Origin: an uncultured Porticoccus sp.
GTDB taxonomy: Bacteria; Pseudomonadota; Gammaproteobacteria; Pseudomonadales; Porticoccaceae
Assembly: GCA_947259505.1 (NCBI GenBank)
Contig: CAMYLT010000002.1
Location: forward strand, 1 to 64,000
DNA length: 64,000 nucleotides
Reading direction: 5' to 3'
Of the stretch, positions 46,582-56,061 are shown in pieces. Numbering within the stretch: position 1 is the first letter of the stretch; the number at the start of each line of letters is the position of its first letter. The notes below the pieces were generated by a model that had not been told where the DNA came from, ran no database searches, and saw only the letters and a program-made list of their open reading frames with translations. The position numbers and the translations under genes were made by a program.

Positions 46582-46703
46582 CCGCACCCAAAGGCATTTC
46601 TTACTATTTCAGGACACAGAGAGCTGTCATATATCTGCAATGGGATGATCAAAAAGCTGTCATAAAACGGTTATACGCTGGTGGTTAAAGGAGCAAACCA
46701 ACC

Positions 46704-48413
46704 ATGCTAAACGTCGAACATTTTATCCAGGACCGCTACCCCGGTTTTTACCTGCGCCATCCCCGACTGATTCGCCCTATTATCCGCCTACTGCGCATGC
46801 TGTTCCGCGAACAGAGCTTTCAGCAGTTTGAGCAGGACTACCCGTTTCTTTCCGGTTTTGATTTCGTCGAACAGGTGCTGGATTATTTCGACTTTCGCTA
46901 CACCGTGCGTGATCACGAGCGTCACCGCATTCCCGCCCACGGGCGGGTGGTGATTATTGCCAATCACCCCATCGGCTCACTGGATGGTTTGGCGCTGCTG
47001 AAGCTGGTTCGGGAGACTCGTCCGGATGTCAAAGTGGTGGCCAACGAGCTGTTATTCACCATCAAACCCCTGCACAACCTGCTGCTGCCGGTGGACAACA
47101 TGGGCGGCAATACTACGCGCCAGAACCTGACCGCCATCCGCGAACACCTGGACAATGAAGGCGCCGTGATCATTTTCCCGGCGGGTGAAGTGTCCCGCTT
47201 CGGCCCCCAAGGTATCCGTGATGGCGAATGGCGCAGCGGTTTCCTGCGCATGGCCATCAACAGCAAGGCCCCGGTACTGCCGATCTTTGTGGATGGTCGC
47301 AACTCTGCACTGTTCTACAGTGTGTCACTGCTGGCCAAACCCCTTTCCACCCTGCTACTGGTGCGAGAGATGTTCAAACAGGCCCGCAACTGTGTGGATG
47401 TGCGCATTGGCGAACCCGTCAGCTACGACAGCTATCAGCGTATCAATGTGCCACTGAAAGAAAAGACCAAGCTGTTCAAGCGCCATCTGTATCGCATTGG
47501 CCAGAACAAAAAGGGTATTTTCAATACTGTCAGCGCCATTGCTCACCCCGAAAACCGGGCTCAACTGCGGGAAGCTGTTCGCCAGTGTGAATTATTGGGC
47601 AGTACTGGCGATGGCAAAAAGATATATCTCTATCGCTATCAGCCCGACTCACTGATCATGCGAGAAGTAGGCCGTCTGAGGGAGATTGCCTTTCGAGCCG
47701 TGGGCGAAGGTACCGGCAGCCGACGTGACATTGATGGCTACGATCATCACTATTTCCACCTGCTGCTATGGGATGAAGAGGAGCTGGAAATCGCCGGGGC
47801 TTACCGCTTCTGTGACGCCACAGTTTGCCTGGACAACATGGGACAGGGCCACCTCTACTCAGCAGAACTGTTTAACTACGGTCCCGCCATGAAATCCTAT
47901 CTGGAGCGGGGCCTGGAACTGGGGCGCAGTTTCGTGCAACCCAAATACTGGGGACGCCGCAGCCTCGATTACCTGTGGTATGGCATTGGTGCTTTTCTGC
48001 GTAAAAATCCCCACTACCGCTACCTGTTTGGTCCAGTGACGCTGAGCAACAGTTATCCGGAATGGGCCATGGAAATGCTGGTGTATTTCTACAACCGCCA
48101 CTACCCCACCCTACAGAATCTGGCAGAACCCATGTTGCCGTATCGCATCAACCAGGATCGCTTGGCCGAACTGGCGCAAAAATTCCCCGGTGTTGACCAG
48201 CGTGAGGAATTCACCCAATTGAAGAGCGAACTGGCCCATATGAACCTCGGTGTACCCACCCTGTTCAAGCAGTACACCGAAGTGTGTGAACTGGGCGGCG
48301 TACAGTTTGCAGGCTTCAATATCGACCCGGCTTTTGCCAACTGTGTGGACGGCCTGATTATCGTTGACCTGGCACGACTGAAATCTTCCAAACGGGAACG
48401 TTACATCGGCTGA
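46704..48413 (+). CDS. Two-domain acyltransferase resembling ornithine-lipid synthase OlsF
   Basis: The 569-aa protein fuses a PlsC-like O-acyltransferase (about residues 80-240, with HPIGSLD as the HX4D catalytic motif and 'IIFPAGEVSRFGPQGIRDGEWRSGF') to a GNAT-type, haemolysin-like N-acyltransferase (about 310-480, 'MREVGRLREIAFRAVGEGTGSRRDIDGYD', 'LEIAGAYRFC', 'ALF' replaced by 'AELFNYGP'). OlsF enzymes, known from Serratia and Bacteroidetes, make ornithine lipids with both activities in one chain. The amino acid used (ornithine, glycine, other) cannot be told. It precedes ubiE by 120 bp with no sign of cotranscription. Confidence 0.8.
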   Translation: MLNVEHFIQDRYPGFYLRHPRLIRPIIRLLRMLFREQSFQQFEQDYPFLSGFDFVEQVLDYFDFRYTVRDHERHRIPAHGRVVIIANHPIGSLDGLALLKLVRETRPDVKVVANELLFTIKPLHNLLLPVDNMGGNTTRQNLTAIREHLDNEGAVIIFPAGEVSRFGPQGIRDGEWRSGFLRMAINSKAPVLPIFVDGRNSALFYSVSLLAKPLSTLLLVREMFKQARNCVDVRIGEPVSYDSYQRINVPLKEKTKLFKRHLYRIGQNKKGIFNTVSAIAHPENRAQLREAVRQCELLGSTGDGKKIYLYRYQPDSLIMREVGRLREIAFRAVGEGTGSRRDIDGYDHHYFHLLLWDEEELEIAGAYRFCDATVCLDNMGQGHLYSAELFNYGPAMKSYLERGLELGRSFVQPKYWGRRSLDYLWYGIGAFLRKNPHYRYLFGPVTLSNSYPEWAMEMLVYFYNRHYPTLQNLAEPMLPYRINQDRLAELAQKFPGVDQREEFTQLKSELAHMNLGVPTLFKQYTEVCELGGVQFAGFNIDPAFANCVDGLIIVDLARLKSSKRERYIG

Positions 48414-48533
48414 CGTGAATAGATGCCAGGGTTTTGACCCGCATCAGTAAAATGCCTTGATGGCTACCCGCCCGAGGGACACCTCGCTGGTGTCAGTGTA
48501 CAATGTCGGCCTTTATCAACCCGGCGTTGGGCA

Positions 48534-49283
48534 ATGACTGACAACAAGACTACCCATTTCGGTTTCAAGACCGTTCCTGTCCAGGAAAAGGCTGCCCGTG
48601 TGGCGGATGTGTTTCACTCCGTGGCCGGCAAATATGACCTGATGAATGACCTGATGTCCGGGGGCGTACACCGGTTATGGAAACGCTACACCATTGAGCT
48701 GTCAGGTGTTCGCATCGGTCAGAGAGTGCTGGACATTGCCGGTGGCACTGGTGACCTGACCGCCAAGTTTTCCCGTCTGGTCGGCCCCACCGGAGAGGTG
48801 GTCTTGGCCGACATCAACGACTCCATGCTGAAAGTGGGCCGGGACAAACTGATGGATCGTGGCGCGGCAAGTAATATCCGCTACGCCCAGGCAGATGCCC
48901 AGTACCTGCCCTTCCCCGACAACACTTTTGACTGCATCACCATCGCCTTCGGTCTGCGCAACGTCACCGACAAGGATCTGGCGTTGCGCTCCATGCTGCG
49001 GGTACTGAAACCCGGTGGTCGGCTGCTGGTACTGGAGTTTTCCAAACCCACCAACGGGTTACTGGAAAAAGCCTATGATTTCTACTCCTTCAGCCTATTG
49101 CCTCGCATGGGCAAACTGGTCGCCAACGATGCGGAAAGCTACCAGTACCTGGCCGAGTCCATTCGCATGCACCCGGATCAGGAAACCCTGAAAGGGATGA
49201 TGAATGAGGCAGGCTTTGTAAATACTGAATACCACAACATGACCGGCGGTATTGTCGCGCTGCACCGGGGCTTTAAACCCTGA
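48534..49283 (+). CDS. ubiE: Ubiquinone/menaquinone biosynthesis C-methyltransferase UbiE
   Basis: UbiE methylates the ring of demethylmenaquinone and of the ubiquinone intermediate DDMQ. The 249-aa protein has '[36 protein letters not shown]', the SAM loop '[15 protein letters not shown]' and '[16 protein letters not shown]'. Length equals the E. coli enzyme (251 aa) within two residues. Its stop overlaps the ubiJ start. Confidence 0.97.
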   Translation: MTDNKTTHFGFKTVPVQEKAARVADVFHSVAGKYDLMNDLMSGGVHRLWKRYTIELSGVRIGQRVLDIAGGTGDLTAKFSRLVGPTGEVVLADINDSMLKVGRDKLMDRGAASNIRYAQADAQYLPFPDNTFDCITIAFGLRNVTDKDLALRSMLRVLKPGGRLLVLEFSKPTNGLLEKAYDFYSFSLLPRMGKLVANDAESYQYLAESIRMHPDQETLKGMMNEAGFVNTEYHNMTGGIVALHRGFKP

Positions 49284-49945
49284 TGTTTGAGTTTCTGAAA
49301 AACAACCCACTGCTGGCCTTGCACAGTTCCGCACTGATGGCCGTTGAATCCGCTATCAACAGCGCGCTGGAGTACGATCCAGCCACTCGCAACGCCATTG
49401 GCGAACTGGCGGGCAAAGTGCTGGCCGTTGAATGCTCCCTGCCGCCTCTGACCTTCTACGTCATACACAGTGAACAGGGTATCAACCTGATGTCCCGCTA
49501 CGAGGGCTCGCCAGATACCACCCTACACGGCACAGCACTATCACTGGCAGCCTTGGCCGTGGATGGTGAAGACCGCGTATCCTTTTATGGCACCGGTGTG
49601 GAAGTGCGCGGCGATCACGACCTGTTACGACAAATTCGCAAAATCCTTAAACGTCTGGATATAGACTGGGAAGCAGCGCTGGCAAAACTGATCGGCGATG
49701 TGCCGGCTCATCTGGTGGGAGAATCCCTGCGCGGAGCCACAAAATGGCAAAAGCAGGCTGCCGAACGCGCTGGCGGTGCCGCCGCTGCCTTCAGCCAGGA
49801 GGAAGCGGGCTTAACACCCAGCACTGTTGAAGTAGAAGGTTTCAACCGCGAAGTGAAACTGCTCAGTGAGGATGTCGATCGCTTGGCAACACGTTTCAAC
49901 AAACTGAATATCCGTCTCGACCAGCAGAGCGGTGAGCAACACTAA
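49283..49945 (+). CDS. ubiJ: Ubiquinone biosynthesis accessory factor UbiJ
   Basis: The 220-aa protein has an SCP2-type lipid-binding domain at the N terminus ('[23 protein letters not shown]', '[28 protein letters not shown]') and a C-terminal coiled region ('[26 protein letters not shown]'). UbiJ binds ubiquinone intermediates in the soluble Ubi complex. It starts within the last bases of ubiE (TGATG) and ends 2 bp before ubiB. Confidence 0.93.
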   Translation: MFEFLKNNPLLALHSSALMAVESAINSALEYDPATRNAIGELAGKVLAVECSLPPLTFYVIHSEQGINLMSRYEGSPDTTLHGTALSLAALAVDGEDRVSFYGTGVEVRGDHDLLRQIRKILKRLDIDWEAALAKLIGDVPAHLVGESLRGATKWQKQAAERAGGAAAAFSQEEAGLTPSTVEVEGFNREVKLLSEDVDRLATRFNKLNIRLDQQSGEQH

Positions 49946-49947
49946 TC

Positions 49948-51558
49948 ATGTCACGACTCCACCGCCTCGCCACCATCCTGCGCACGGTTACCCGTTACCG
50001 GCTCGACACTTTTTTTGATGTGGACAAACTGCCGCGCAGTGCGCGCCTGCTGTTGGCGGGCAATCGCCTGCTGCCAGCCCCCAAGTTGCCCCGAGGTGAA
50101 CGCCTGCGGCGCGCTCTGGAAGATCTGGGTCCCATCTTTATCAAGTTTGGTCAACTGCTCTCGACCCGTCCGGACCTGATTCCCGCCGATATCTGCCGGG
50201 AACTGGACAAGCTTCAGGACGATGTTCCCCCCTTCGATAAAGCCCATTTCGTTGCCATTGTCGAGGAAGCGCTGGGTGACAGCATCGACAACCTGTTCTT
50301 ACAGTTTGATCGGGAACCACTGGCATCGGCATCTGTAGCCCAGGTGCATGCCGCCGTACTGCCAAATGGCAGGGAAGTAGTGGTAAAAGCCATCCGCCCC
50401 GGCATAGAAAAAATCATCGAGCAGGATATTAAACTGCTGTTTACCATCGCCCGCTGGCTGGAAGCCAACACCATTGATGGCCGCCGCATGCGCCTCACCG
50501 AAGTGGTTGGCGATTACCGCAATACCATTTTTGATGAACTGAATCTGCAGCGGGAAGGCGCCAACGCTTCGCTGCTGCGGCGCAATTTTGACGGATCGCC
50601 GCTGCTCTATGTTCCGGAAGTGTTCTGGTCCCACACCAATGAAAAAGTACTGGTGATGGAGCGCATCTACGCCGTACCGGTCACCGACGTCGCCACCCTG
50701 CAACAGCACAACACCAACTTCAAGGTGTTGGCGGAACGGGGTGTGGAAATCTTCTTCACCCAGGTGTTCGAGCACAATTTTTTCCATGCTGATATGCACC
50801 CGGGCAACATCTTTGTCGACCCGAGCAACCCTCAGCAGCCTAAGTATCTAGCGGTAGACTGCGCCATCATGGGCACTCTGACCGAAGCCGACCAGTACTA
50901 TCTGGCCCGCAACCTGTTGGCGATTTTCCGTCGTGACTACCAGCAGGTGGCGGAGTTACATGTGCTCTCAGGCTGGGTGCCAGAAGGCACTAATATCGGC
51001 GAATTTACCGCCGCCATCCGCACCGTCTGCGAACCCATATTCGAGCGACCACTGAGAGAAATTTCCTTTGGCCAACTGCTGGTAAGCCTGTTTCGCACCG
51101 CCCGCCGCTTCGATATGGAAGTACAGCCATCGCTGGTACTGCTACAGAAAACACTGCTCAATATCGAGGGGCTCGGTCGCCAGCTCTACCCTGATCTGGA
51201 TCTGTGGGCCACCGCTCACCCTTTCCTGGAGCGCTGGCTGAAAGAACGTTTCCAGCCGAATGCGCTGGTGGAACAGTTAAAACGCCACGGCCCGGAATGG
51301 CTGGAACAGTTTCCCCAGGTGCCGCAGCTAATTTTCCACACACTGGAACGACTGCAAACCAAAGACTCATCTTCCGTCAGACCTGTAGCCGTTACGACAA
51401 CCAATGGCAAGGGGCGCGGACGTATCTGGGCTGGTGCGGCACTGATGGGAATAGGCCTCGGCAGTGCTTACCCCGAATGGTTGGGGCAACTGCAACAGAT
51501 ACCCACCGGCAGTATGATACTGGCGGGTGCCGGGCTGTTGCTGTTACTGATCAAATAA
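49948..51558 (+). CDS. ubiB: Ubiquinone biosynthesis atypical kinase/ATPase UbiB
   Basis: The 536-aa protein has the KxGQ motif of the UbiB/ADCK family ('[16 protein letters not shown]'), the Ala-rich nucleotide loop '[11 protein letters not shown]', the catalytic region '[12 protein letters not shown]' and, in place of DFG, '[10 protein letters not shown]'. A C-terminal pair of membrane helices anchors it. It supports ubiquinone synthesis, probably by extracting lipid intermediates. Cotranscribed with ubiE and ubiJ. Confidence 0.96.
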   Translation: MSRLHRLATILRTVTRYRLDTFFDVDKLPRSARLLLAGNRLLPAPKLPRGERLRRALEDLGPIFIKFGQLLSTRPDLIPADICRELDKLQDDVPPFDKAHFVAIVEEALGDSIDNLFLQFDREPLASASVAQVHAAVLPNGREVVVKAIRPGIEKIIEQDIKLLFTIARWLEANTIDGRRMRLTEVVGDYRNTIFDELNLQREGANASLLRRNFDGSPLLYVPEVFWSHTNEKVLVMERIYAVPVTDVATLQQHNTNFKVLAERGVEIFFTQVFEHNFFHADMHPGNIFVDPSNPQQPKYLAVDCAIMGTLTEADQYYLARNLLAIFRRDYQQVAELHVLSGWVPEGTNIGEFTAAIRTVCEPIFERPLREISFGQLLVSLFRTARRFDMEVQPSLVLLQKTLLNIEGLGRQLYPDLDLWATAHPFLERWLKERFQPNALVEQLKRHGPEWLEQFPQVPQLIFHTLERLQTKDSSSVRPVAVTTTNGKGRGRIWAGAALMGIGLGSAYPEWLGQLQQIPTGSMILAGAGLLLLLIK

Positions 51559-51618
51559 TGGCCGTTGCCTGAACCACCCTGAAAAATCCATATTGCCGAT
51601 CAACTTACAGCTGTCATA

Positions 51619-52011
51619 ATGGCCCCCATGACTGATTTTCTCGACGACATCACCTGGAATGAAGACGGCCTGTTGCCCGCTGTGGCACAGGACGCGAACA
51701 CTGGCCGTATCCTGATGGTGGCATGGATGGACCGTGAAGCCTTGGCAATGACTGCACAAGAGCAGCGCGCCGTGTACTGGTCTCGCTCCCGCCGCAAGTT
51801 GTGGCGCAAGGGTGAGGAATCCGGCCATGTGCAGACAGTGAAAGAAATCCGCCTCGACTGCGACGGCGATGTGATCGTGTTGCAAGTGGAGCAACTGGGA
51901 GGCATTGCCTGTCACACCGGCCGCGAATCCTGTTTTTACCGGGTTCTCAAAGACGGTCAATGGCACACAGTCGACTCGGTCCTCAAAGATCCCGGAGAAA
52001 TCTATTCATGA
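51619..52011 (+). CDS. hisI: Phosphoribosyl-AMP cyclohydrolase
   Basis: HisI catalyses the third step of histidine synthesis. The 130-aa protein has '[25 protein letters not shown]', '[20 protein letters not shown]' and the metal-binding '[13 protein letters not shown]...[12 protein letters not shown]' cysteines. It is the separate HisI, not the HisIE fusion, with hisE directly overlapping (ATGA). Start 51619 or 51628. Confidence 0.96.
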   Translation: MAPMTDFLDDITWNEDGLLPAVAQDANTGRILMVAWMDREALAMTAQEQRAVYWSRSRRKLWRKGEESGHVQTVKEIRLDCDGDVIVLQVEQLGGIACHTGRESCFYRVLKDGQWHTVDSVLKDPGEIYS

Positions 52012-52334
52012 GCGACGTACTGGCAAAACTGACTCAGGTGCTCGAGGCGCGCAAACAATCCCAACCGGAGGAATCCTATGTGGCGAGTCTGCACCACAAG
52101 GGACTCAACAAAATCCTCGAAAAAGTGGGTGAGGAAGCTGTGGAAACCATACTCGCCGCCAGGGACGCAGAACTGAGTGGCGATAACAGCAAACTGATCG
52201 GTGAAACCGCCGACTTATGGTTTCATTCACTGGTGATGCTGTCTCATCTAGGGGAGAATGCCCAGTCTGTCATGGATGAACTGGAACGTCGTTTTGATCT
52301 GTCTGGCCTGGAAGAAAAGTCCAGGCGTGGTTAA
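52008..52334 (+). CDS. hisE: Phosphoribosyl-ATP pyrophosphohydrolase
   Basis: HisE carries out the second step of histidine synthesis. The 108-aa protein is an all-alpha MazG-like fold with '[30 protein letters not shown]' and '[16 protein letters not shown]'. The ATG at 52008 overlaps the hisI stop (ATGA); the frame is open further upstream but homology starts here. Confidence 0.95.
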   Translation: MSDVLAKLTQVLEARKQSQPEESYVASLHHKGLNKILEKVGEEAVETILAARDAELSGDNSKLIGETADLWFHSLVMLSHLGENAQSVMDELERRFDLSGLEEKSRRG

Positions 52335-52363
52335 ACCTAACTATTGAAAAGGAGAGAAAGCTT

Positions 52364-52597
52364 ATGGGCTTTGGCTGGCAGGAATTGTTAATTATCTTGG
52401 TAATCGTTGCACTGATTTTTGGCACCAAAAAGCTGAAAAATATTGGTTCTGATTTGGGTGGCGCAGTCAAGGGTTTCAAAGACTCCATGTCTAGTGAATC
52501 CTCTGTAGAAAAAAATACTCTCGAAGAACAAAAGAATAAGGCCGAACCAAAAATAGACGAGAAATCTACAGTTAAATCAGAAAATGTAGAGAAGTAA
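52364..52597 (+). CDS. tatA: Sec-independent protein translocase subunit TatA
   Basis: The 77-aa protein has one N-terminal membrane helix ('[12 protein letters not shown]') followed by the amphipathic '[23 protein letters not shown]' helix with the conserved FG, and a polar tail. An AGGAGA ribosome-binding site precedes the ATG. It forms the pore-building oligomer of the Tat system for folded proteins. Confidence 0.95.
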   Translation: MGFGWQELLIILVIVALIFGTKKLKNIGSDLGGAVKGFKDSMSSESSVEKNTLEEQKNKAEPKIDEKSTVKSENVEK

Positions 52598-52659
52598 AAC
52601 CTGTAGCTGTGATGGTAATAGCTACTATGAGCTTCAGTTTGAAAACCAGATATTAAAAT

Positions 52660-52959
52660 ATGTTTGATATTGGCTTTGCAGAATTGCTTGTTATCGCCGT
52701 CATTACACTGGTCGTAATGGGGCCAGAACGTTTGCCTCAAACTCTGCGCACTCTAGCACTTTGGCTGGGTCGAATTCGTCAGCAATATCGAAAGATCCGG
52801 CAAGAATTTGAAGACGAAATTGGCATAGATGATGTTCGGAAGCAGCTATACAACGAAAACGTCTTGCGAGATCTCGCAGACACGAAAAAAGAAATCGAGA
52901 AAAGCCTTAACACTCCAGATGCCGCCAACAAAGAACCACCGGATTCTCGCAACGAATGA
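52660..52959 (+). CDS. tatB: Sec-independent protein translocase subunit TatB
   Basis: The 99-aa protein starts 'MFDIGFAELLVIAVITLVVMGPERLP', the TatB signature with Glu8 and Pro after the helix, then the amphipathic helix and a coiled tail. It is short for TatB (E. coli 171 aa). It works with TatC as substrate receptor. Its stop overlaps the tatC start. Confidence 0.94.
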   Translation: MFDIGFAELLVIAVITLVVMGPERLPQTLRTLALWLGRIRQQYRKIRQEFEDEIGIDDVRKQLYNENVLRDLADTKKEIEKSLNTPDAANKEPPDSRNE

Positions 52960-53708
52960 ACCAGACCTCCCAGGAAAAACAATCTCTTACCGAACACATC
53001 ATCGAACTGCGCAACCGGTTGCTGCGTTGTCTGGTGGCGGTTTTAGTTATTTTTGCGGGATTATTTTCTTTCAGCAACCAACTCTACCTGTATATATCCG
53101 AACCCCTCAGAGCTCATCTGCCTGAGTCATCCACCATGATCGCCACGGATGTGGCATCGCCCTTTCTGACCCCCTTTAAGCTGACCATGGTGTTATCCCT
53201 GTTCATTGCCATGCCCTTTATTCTCTACCAGATTTGGGCATTCGTGGCGCCGGGCTTGTACCAGAGGGAAAAGAAGATCGTGCTGCCACTCTTTTTTTCC
53301 AGCGTGGCGCTGTTTTACGGCGGCATGGCCTTCGCCTACTACGTGGTGTTTCCGCTGGTATTCATGTTTTTCACCAGTGTTGGTCCGGAAGGCGTGGCGG
53401 TGATGACGGATATCCGCAGCTACCTGGACTTTGTACTGAAGCTGTTCTTTGCCTTCGGTATCAGTTTCGAGATTCCCATCGGGGTGGTGATCCTGTCCTG
53501 GATGGGCGTGGTAGAACCTGACAAATTGGCACAAAAACGGCCCTATGTTTTCGTTCTCTGCTTCGTACTGGGCATGTTACTGACACCTCCGGACATACTC
53601 TCACAGATTTTGCTGGCGCTGCCGATGTGGTTACTGTTTGAAGTCGGTATCTTCTTTGGCAAGCTGATACGACCTAGCTCTACCGAGACCAACTCACCCC
53701 AGTCTTAA
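52956..53708 (+). CDS. tatC: Sec-independent protein translocase subunit TatC
   Basis: The 250-aa protein has six membrane helices, the N-terminal 'HIIELRNRLLRCLVAVLVIF', 'EPLRAHLP', 'MPFILYQIWAFVAPGLYQREKK' and 'SFEIPIGVVILSWMGV'. It reads the twin-arginine signal. Overlaps tatB by 4 bp (ATGA). A dyad GGTGCA/TGCACC (53722-53739) follows without a T-run. Confidence 0.97.
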   Translation: MNQTSQEKQSLTEHIIELRNRLLRCLVAVLVIFAGLFSFSNQLYLYISEPLRAHLPESSTMIATDVASPFLTPFKLTMVLSLFIAMPFILYQIWAFVAPGLYQREKKIVLPLFFSSVALFYGGMAFAYYVVFPLVFMFFTSVGPEGVAVMTDIRSYLDFVLKLFFAFGISFEIPIGVVILSWMGVVEPDKLAQKRPYVFVLCFVLGMLLTPPDILSQILLALPMWLLFEVGIFFGKLIRPSSTETNSPQS

Positions 53709-53854
53709 GCACGGGGATACGGGTGCACGCTTTTGCACCAATAGTGGTACTTCATTTGCAAATATAGTGCAGACAGACAGCCCCTCTCACCCAACACCCT
53801 TTCCATAAAACCAATATTTCTATTCAGTTCAATGCATTACAAGCTTGTTTTTGC

Positions 53855-53871
53855 TTGGCATTCATTATGCA
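53855..53871 (+). promoter_or_regulatory. Sigma-54 promoter of the multihaem operon
   Basis: TTGGCATTCATTATGCA matches the -24/-12 pattern (consensus YTGGCACGNNNNTTGCW): the GG and GC doublets are exactly 10 bp apart. Transcription would start near 53882, giving a leader of about 130 nt before the first gene. Upstream at 53722-53765 lie several GCAC/GTGC half-sites at a distance usual for NtrC-type enhancers, but their spacing does not fit the consensus. Confidence 0.75.
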
Positions 53872-53950
53872 TAGTCCCTTCTAACAAGTGCTTCCAGACG
53901 CCGGCAGGGTAATTCAGGCAGCACGGACAATTTCTCTACAGGTAATGGAG

Positions 53951-53994
53951 CCTGTTGGCTTGCTGATAAAAGCGGCAGGCCAACAGGTTTTTTT
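53951..53994 (+). terminator. Leader terminator (attenuator) upstream of the oxidoreductase
   Basis: CCTGTTGGCTTGC (53951-53963) pairs with GCAGGCCAACAGG (53975-53987), with one G-T wobble, and seven T follow. It sits between the sigma-54 promoter and the gene start at 54014, which is the arrangement of nitrate/nitrite-responsive antitermination leaders such as Klebsiella nasF and Azotobacter nasAB. An upstream hairpin (about 53934-53950, CTCTA/TGGAG) ends right where the terminator begins. Confidence 0.8.
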
Positions 53995-54013
53995 GTTTAG
54001 TGAACCCGGGTCA

Positions 54014-55312
54014 ATGACAGCTTTGAATCGCGATCTTGTCGCTCACAACAATGCAGTTGAAACCGTCCAGGCCGTTATGCCTAAGTCGGTTCACTCCCGT
54101 ATTATTGTGATTGGAGCAGGACCAGTGGGCATTCGCTTTGCGGACGAGCTGTTATCCCGTCGCCCAGAGGAGCATGTCCATCTGTTTGGCGATGAGACCT
54201 GTCTGCCCTACAACCGCATTCAACTCTCCGCCCTGCTGGCGGGTGAAATCGATCGCGATGCCATCGACCTGCCCCTGCCCGACAACGCACAGCACCAGAA
54301 CTTCCGCTTTACCTCCTCAGCCATCACCGCAATCGATCGCGACAGCAACACGGTGACCGATGCCACCGGCAATCAATACCGCTACGACAAGCTGATTTTC
54401 GCCACCGGGGCACGAGCGCATATTCCCAATATTCCTGGCATTGAACGCCAGGGAGTGTTCAGCTTCCGCAGCCTGCGCGATACCGAAAGTCTCTATGCCC
54501 GCATCCTTCGCTCACGTCATATTGTCGTGGTGGGTGGCGGACTACTGGGACTGGAAGCGGCCAAGGGTTTGTTGAAATTCCACACCAGGGTTACGGTGAT
54601 ACAACAGGGTCCTCACCTGATGAATCGCCAGCTGGATGAGGACGCCGCCAGTTTGCTGGAGCAGGAAGTCAAACGTCTTGGCATCGACATCATTACCCAT
54701 GCCGGTGTGCGGGCAATCGACGGCTATGAACACGTCACCTCGGTCACCACCCGCAACGGGGATATTATTTCCTGTGACACGGTACTGTTCTGTGCGGGAA
54801 TCACGCCCAATATCGACCTGGCTCGCAAGGCACGCCTGACGGTCGGCACAGGTATCGTGGTCAATGACTATTTACAAACCTCTGACCCGGACATTTATGC
54901 CATCGGTGAATGCTGTGAACACCAAGGCACCACCTATGGGTTGGTAAATCCCGGCTTCGAACAGGCTTCAGTGGCCGCATCCGTGTTGGCAGATTCAGAT
55001 CAACAGCCGCTACCCCGTTATCAGGGATCAGCCGCCGTCAGCAATCTCAAGGTGGTCGGGACAAGGGTATGCAGCCTCGGCGAAATCAACGAGCTTGCGG
55101 CCAGGCCCTTCCAGAAAGAAACCCGTTATCAGTCGCCTGATACTGGCGAATACCGCAAGCTGGTGACACTAAAAGGGAAAATTGTCGGTGCAGTCGGCAT
55201 CGGGGACTGGCCTGAGTCGCGACGCATTCAGGAATGCCTATCAGAACAACCGCAAACTCAACCGTTGGCAGCTCTATCAATTCCGCCGCAACGGAAAACT
55301 GTGGGGAGATAA
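54014..55312 (+). CDS. NirB-like FAD/NAD(P)H oxidoreductase, 5' part of a frameshifted gene
   Basis: From ATG 54014 the frame encodes two Rossmann units: 'IIVIGAGPVGIRFADELL' (FAD) and 'IVVVGGGLLGLEAAKGLL' (NAD(P)H), and closes the FAD fold with 'DIYAIGECCEHQGTTYGLV'. This is the N-terminal half of assimilatory nitrite reductase NirB and rubredoxin-reductase-like enzymes; no sirohaem domain follows. The frame is coherent up to 'GDWPESRRIQE' (55234); its last 26 residues are out-of-frame nonsense. Omitting one T at 55235 joins it to the BFD/membrane part (next entry). Starts upstream of 54014 would lie in the terminator. Confidence 0.85.
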   Translation: MTALNRDLVAHNNAVETVQAVMPKSVHSRIIVIGAGPVGIRFADELLSRRPEEHVHLFGDETCLPYNRIQLSALLAGEIDRDAIDLPLPDNAQHQNFRFTSSAITAIDRDSNTVTDATGNQYRYDKLIFATGARAHIPNIPGIERQGVFSFRSLRDTESLYARILRSRHIVVVGGGLLGLEAAKGLLKFHTRVTVIQQGPHLMNRQLDEDAASLLEQEVKRLGIDIITHAGVRAIDGYEHVTSVTTRNGDIISCDTVLFCAGITPNIDLARKARLTVGTGIVVNDYLQTSDPDIYAIGECCEHQGTTYGLVNPGFEQASVAASVLADSDQQPLPRYQGSAAVSNLKVVGTRVCSLGEINELAARPFQKETRYQSPDTGEYRKLVTLKGKIVGAVGIGDWPESRRIQECLSEQPQTQPLAALSIPPQRKTVGR

Positions 55313-56045
55313 AGGCAATGCCGTCAGCCAATGGCCCGCCAGCACCATCATCTGCCAGTGCAACAACATCAGTTTCGGAGAGTTGAATAGCGCCATACAG
55401 AACAATGGCTGCAATACCGTTACGGCGCTACAGTCATGCACCAAAGCCGGCACCGTCTGCGGCTCCTGTAAACCGCTGTTACAGCAAATTGTCGGCGATA
55501 ACAGCATCCCGGAAAAAGAATCCAACGCCACGACACTGACTGCCGCAGGACTGCTGGCACTGGGACTGGTCGCCCTGATCGGTTTCTGGCCCGAGGCCCA
55601 AGTCGCAACAAGTGTGCAACAGGTTAATTGGTTCGAGGGCATCTGGAACGACAAGTTCTGGAAGCAGGTCACTGGCTTTTCCCTCTTAGGCCTCACCGCC
55701 ATTGGTCTACTGATGTCCCTGCGCAAAAGGTTGTCCTGGGCCTGGATGGGCAAGTTTTCCGCTTGGCGCCTCGTTCACATTCTGCTCGGCATAGCCTGCT
55801 GCCTCACCTTGGTACTCCACAGTGGCTTTCATCTGGGCGCCAATCTCAACCAATTGCTGATGATCAATTTTTTGGCGGTAGTGCTGCTGGGTGCTGTCAC
55901 CAGCAATGCCATCGGCACTGGGCACAAGCTCTCTGGCAGTACAGCATCCGGATCTCGAAAATATATGCAATGGCTGCACATTATTGTGTCCTGGCCACTG
56001 CCGATACTACTCACGTTTCACATTCTCTCGGTGTACTACTTCTGA
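55182..56045 (+). CDS. BFD [2Fe-2S] plus membrane cytochrome-b domain, 3' part of the frameshifted oxidoreductase gene
   Basis: The coherent sequence begins at 55236 ('AYQNNRKLNRWQLYQFRRNGKLWG'). It continues with a BFD-type [2Fe-2S] domain ('IICQCNNIS', then 'GTVCGSCKPLL', i.e. CxC and CxxC), and three to four membrane helices carrying paired His ('WRLVHILLG', 'VLHSGFH', 'WLHIIVSW', 'LLTFHILSVYYF') as in bis-His b-type haem proteins. No ATG lies between 55182 and the BFD domain, so it is not an independent gene. The whole would be one protein: NAD(P)H to FAD to [2Fe-2S] to haem b in the membrane. It ends 16 bp before the multihaem gene. Confidence 0.8.
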   Translation: MSVQSASGTGLSRDAFRNAYQNNRKLNRWQLYQFRRNGKLWGDKGNAVSQWPASTIICQCNNISFGELNSAIQNNGCNTVTALQSCTKAGTVCGSCKPLLQQIVGDNSIPEKESNATTLTAAGLLALGLVALIGFWPEAQVATSVQQVNWFEGIWNDKFWKQVTGFSLLGLTAIGLLMSLRKRLSWAWMGKFSAWRLVHILLGIACCLTLVLHSGFHLGANLNQLLMINFLAVVLLGAVTSNAIGTGHKLSGSTASGSRKYMQWLHIIVSWPLPILLTFHILSVYYF

Positions 56046-56061
56046 TGGCGGCGGCAGAGCA

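Noticed and set aside
53722-53765. NtrC binding sites upstream of the sigma-54 promoter
   Set aside because: GCAC/GTGC half-sites are present (for example GCACC-N6-GGTAC), but none has the exact consensus spacing, so they are mentioned only as possible.
53882-53994. ANTAR-type dual hexaloop RNA in the leader
   Set aside because: Several AnnGnn hexamers occur but none is flanked by a proper stem, so the motif cannot be claimed.
54014-56045. Two independent genes instead of one frameshifted gene
   Set aside because: The downstream frame lacks a credible start before its [2Fe-2S] domain and the two frames join exactly by removing one base.
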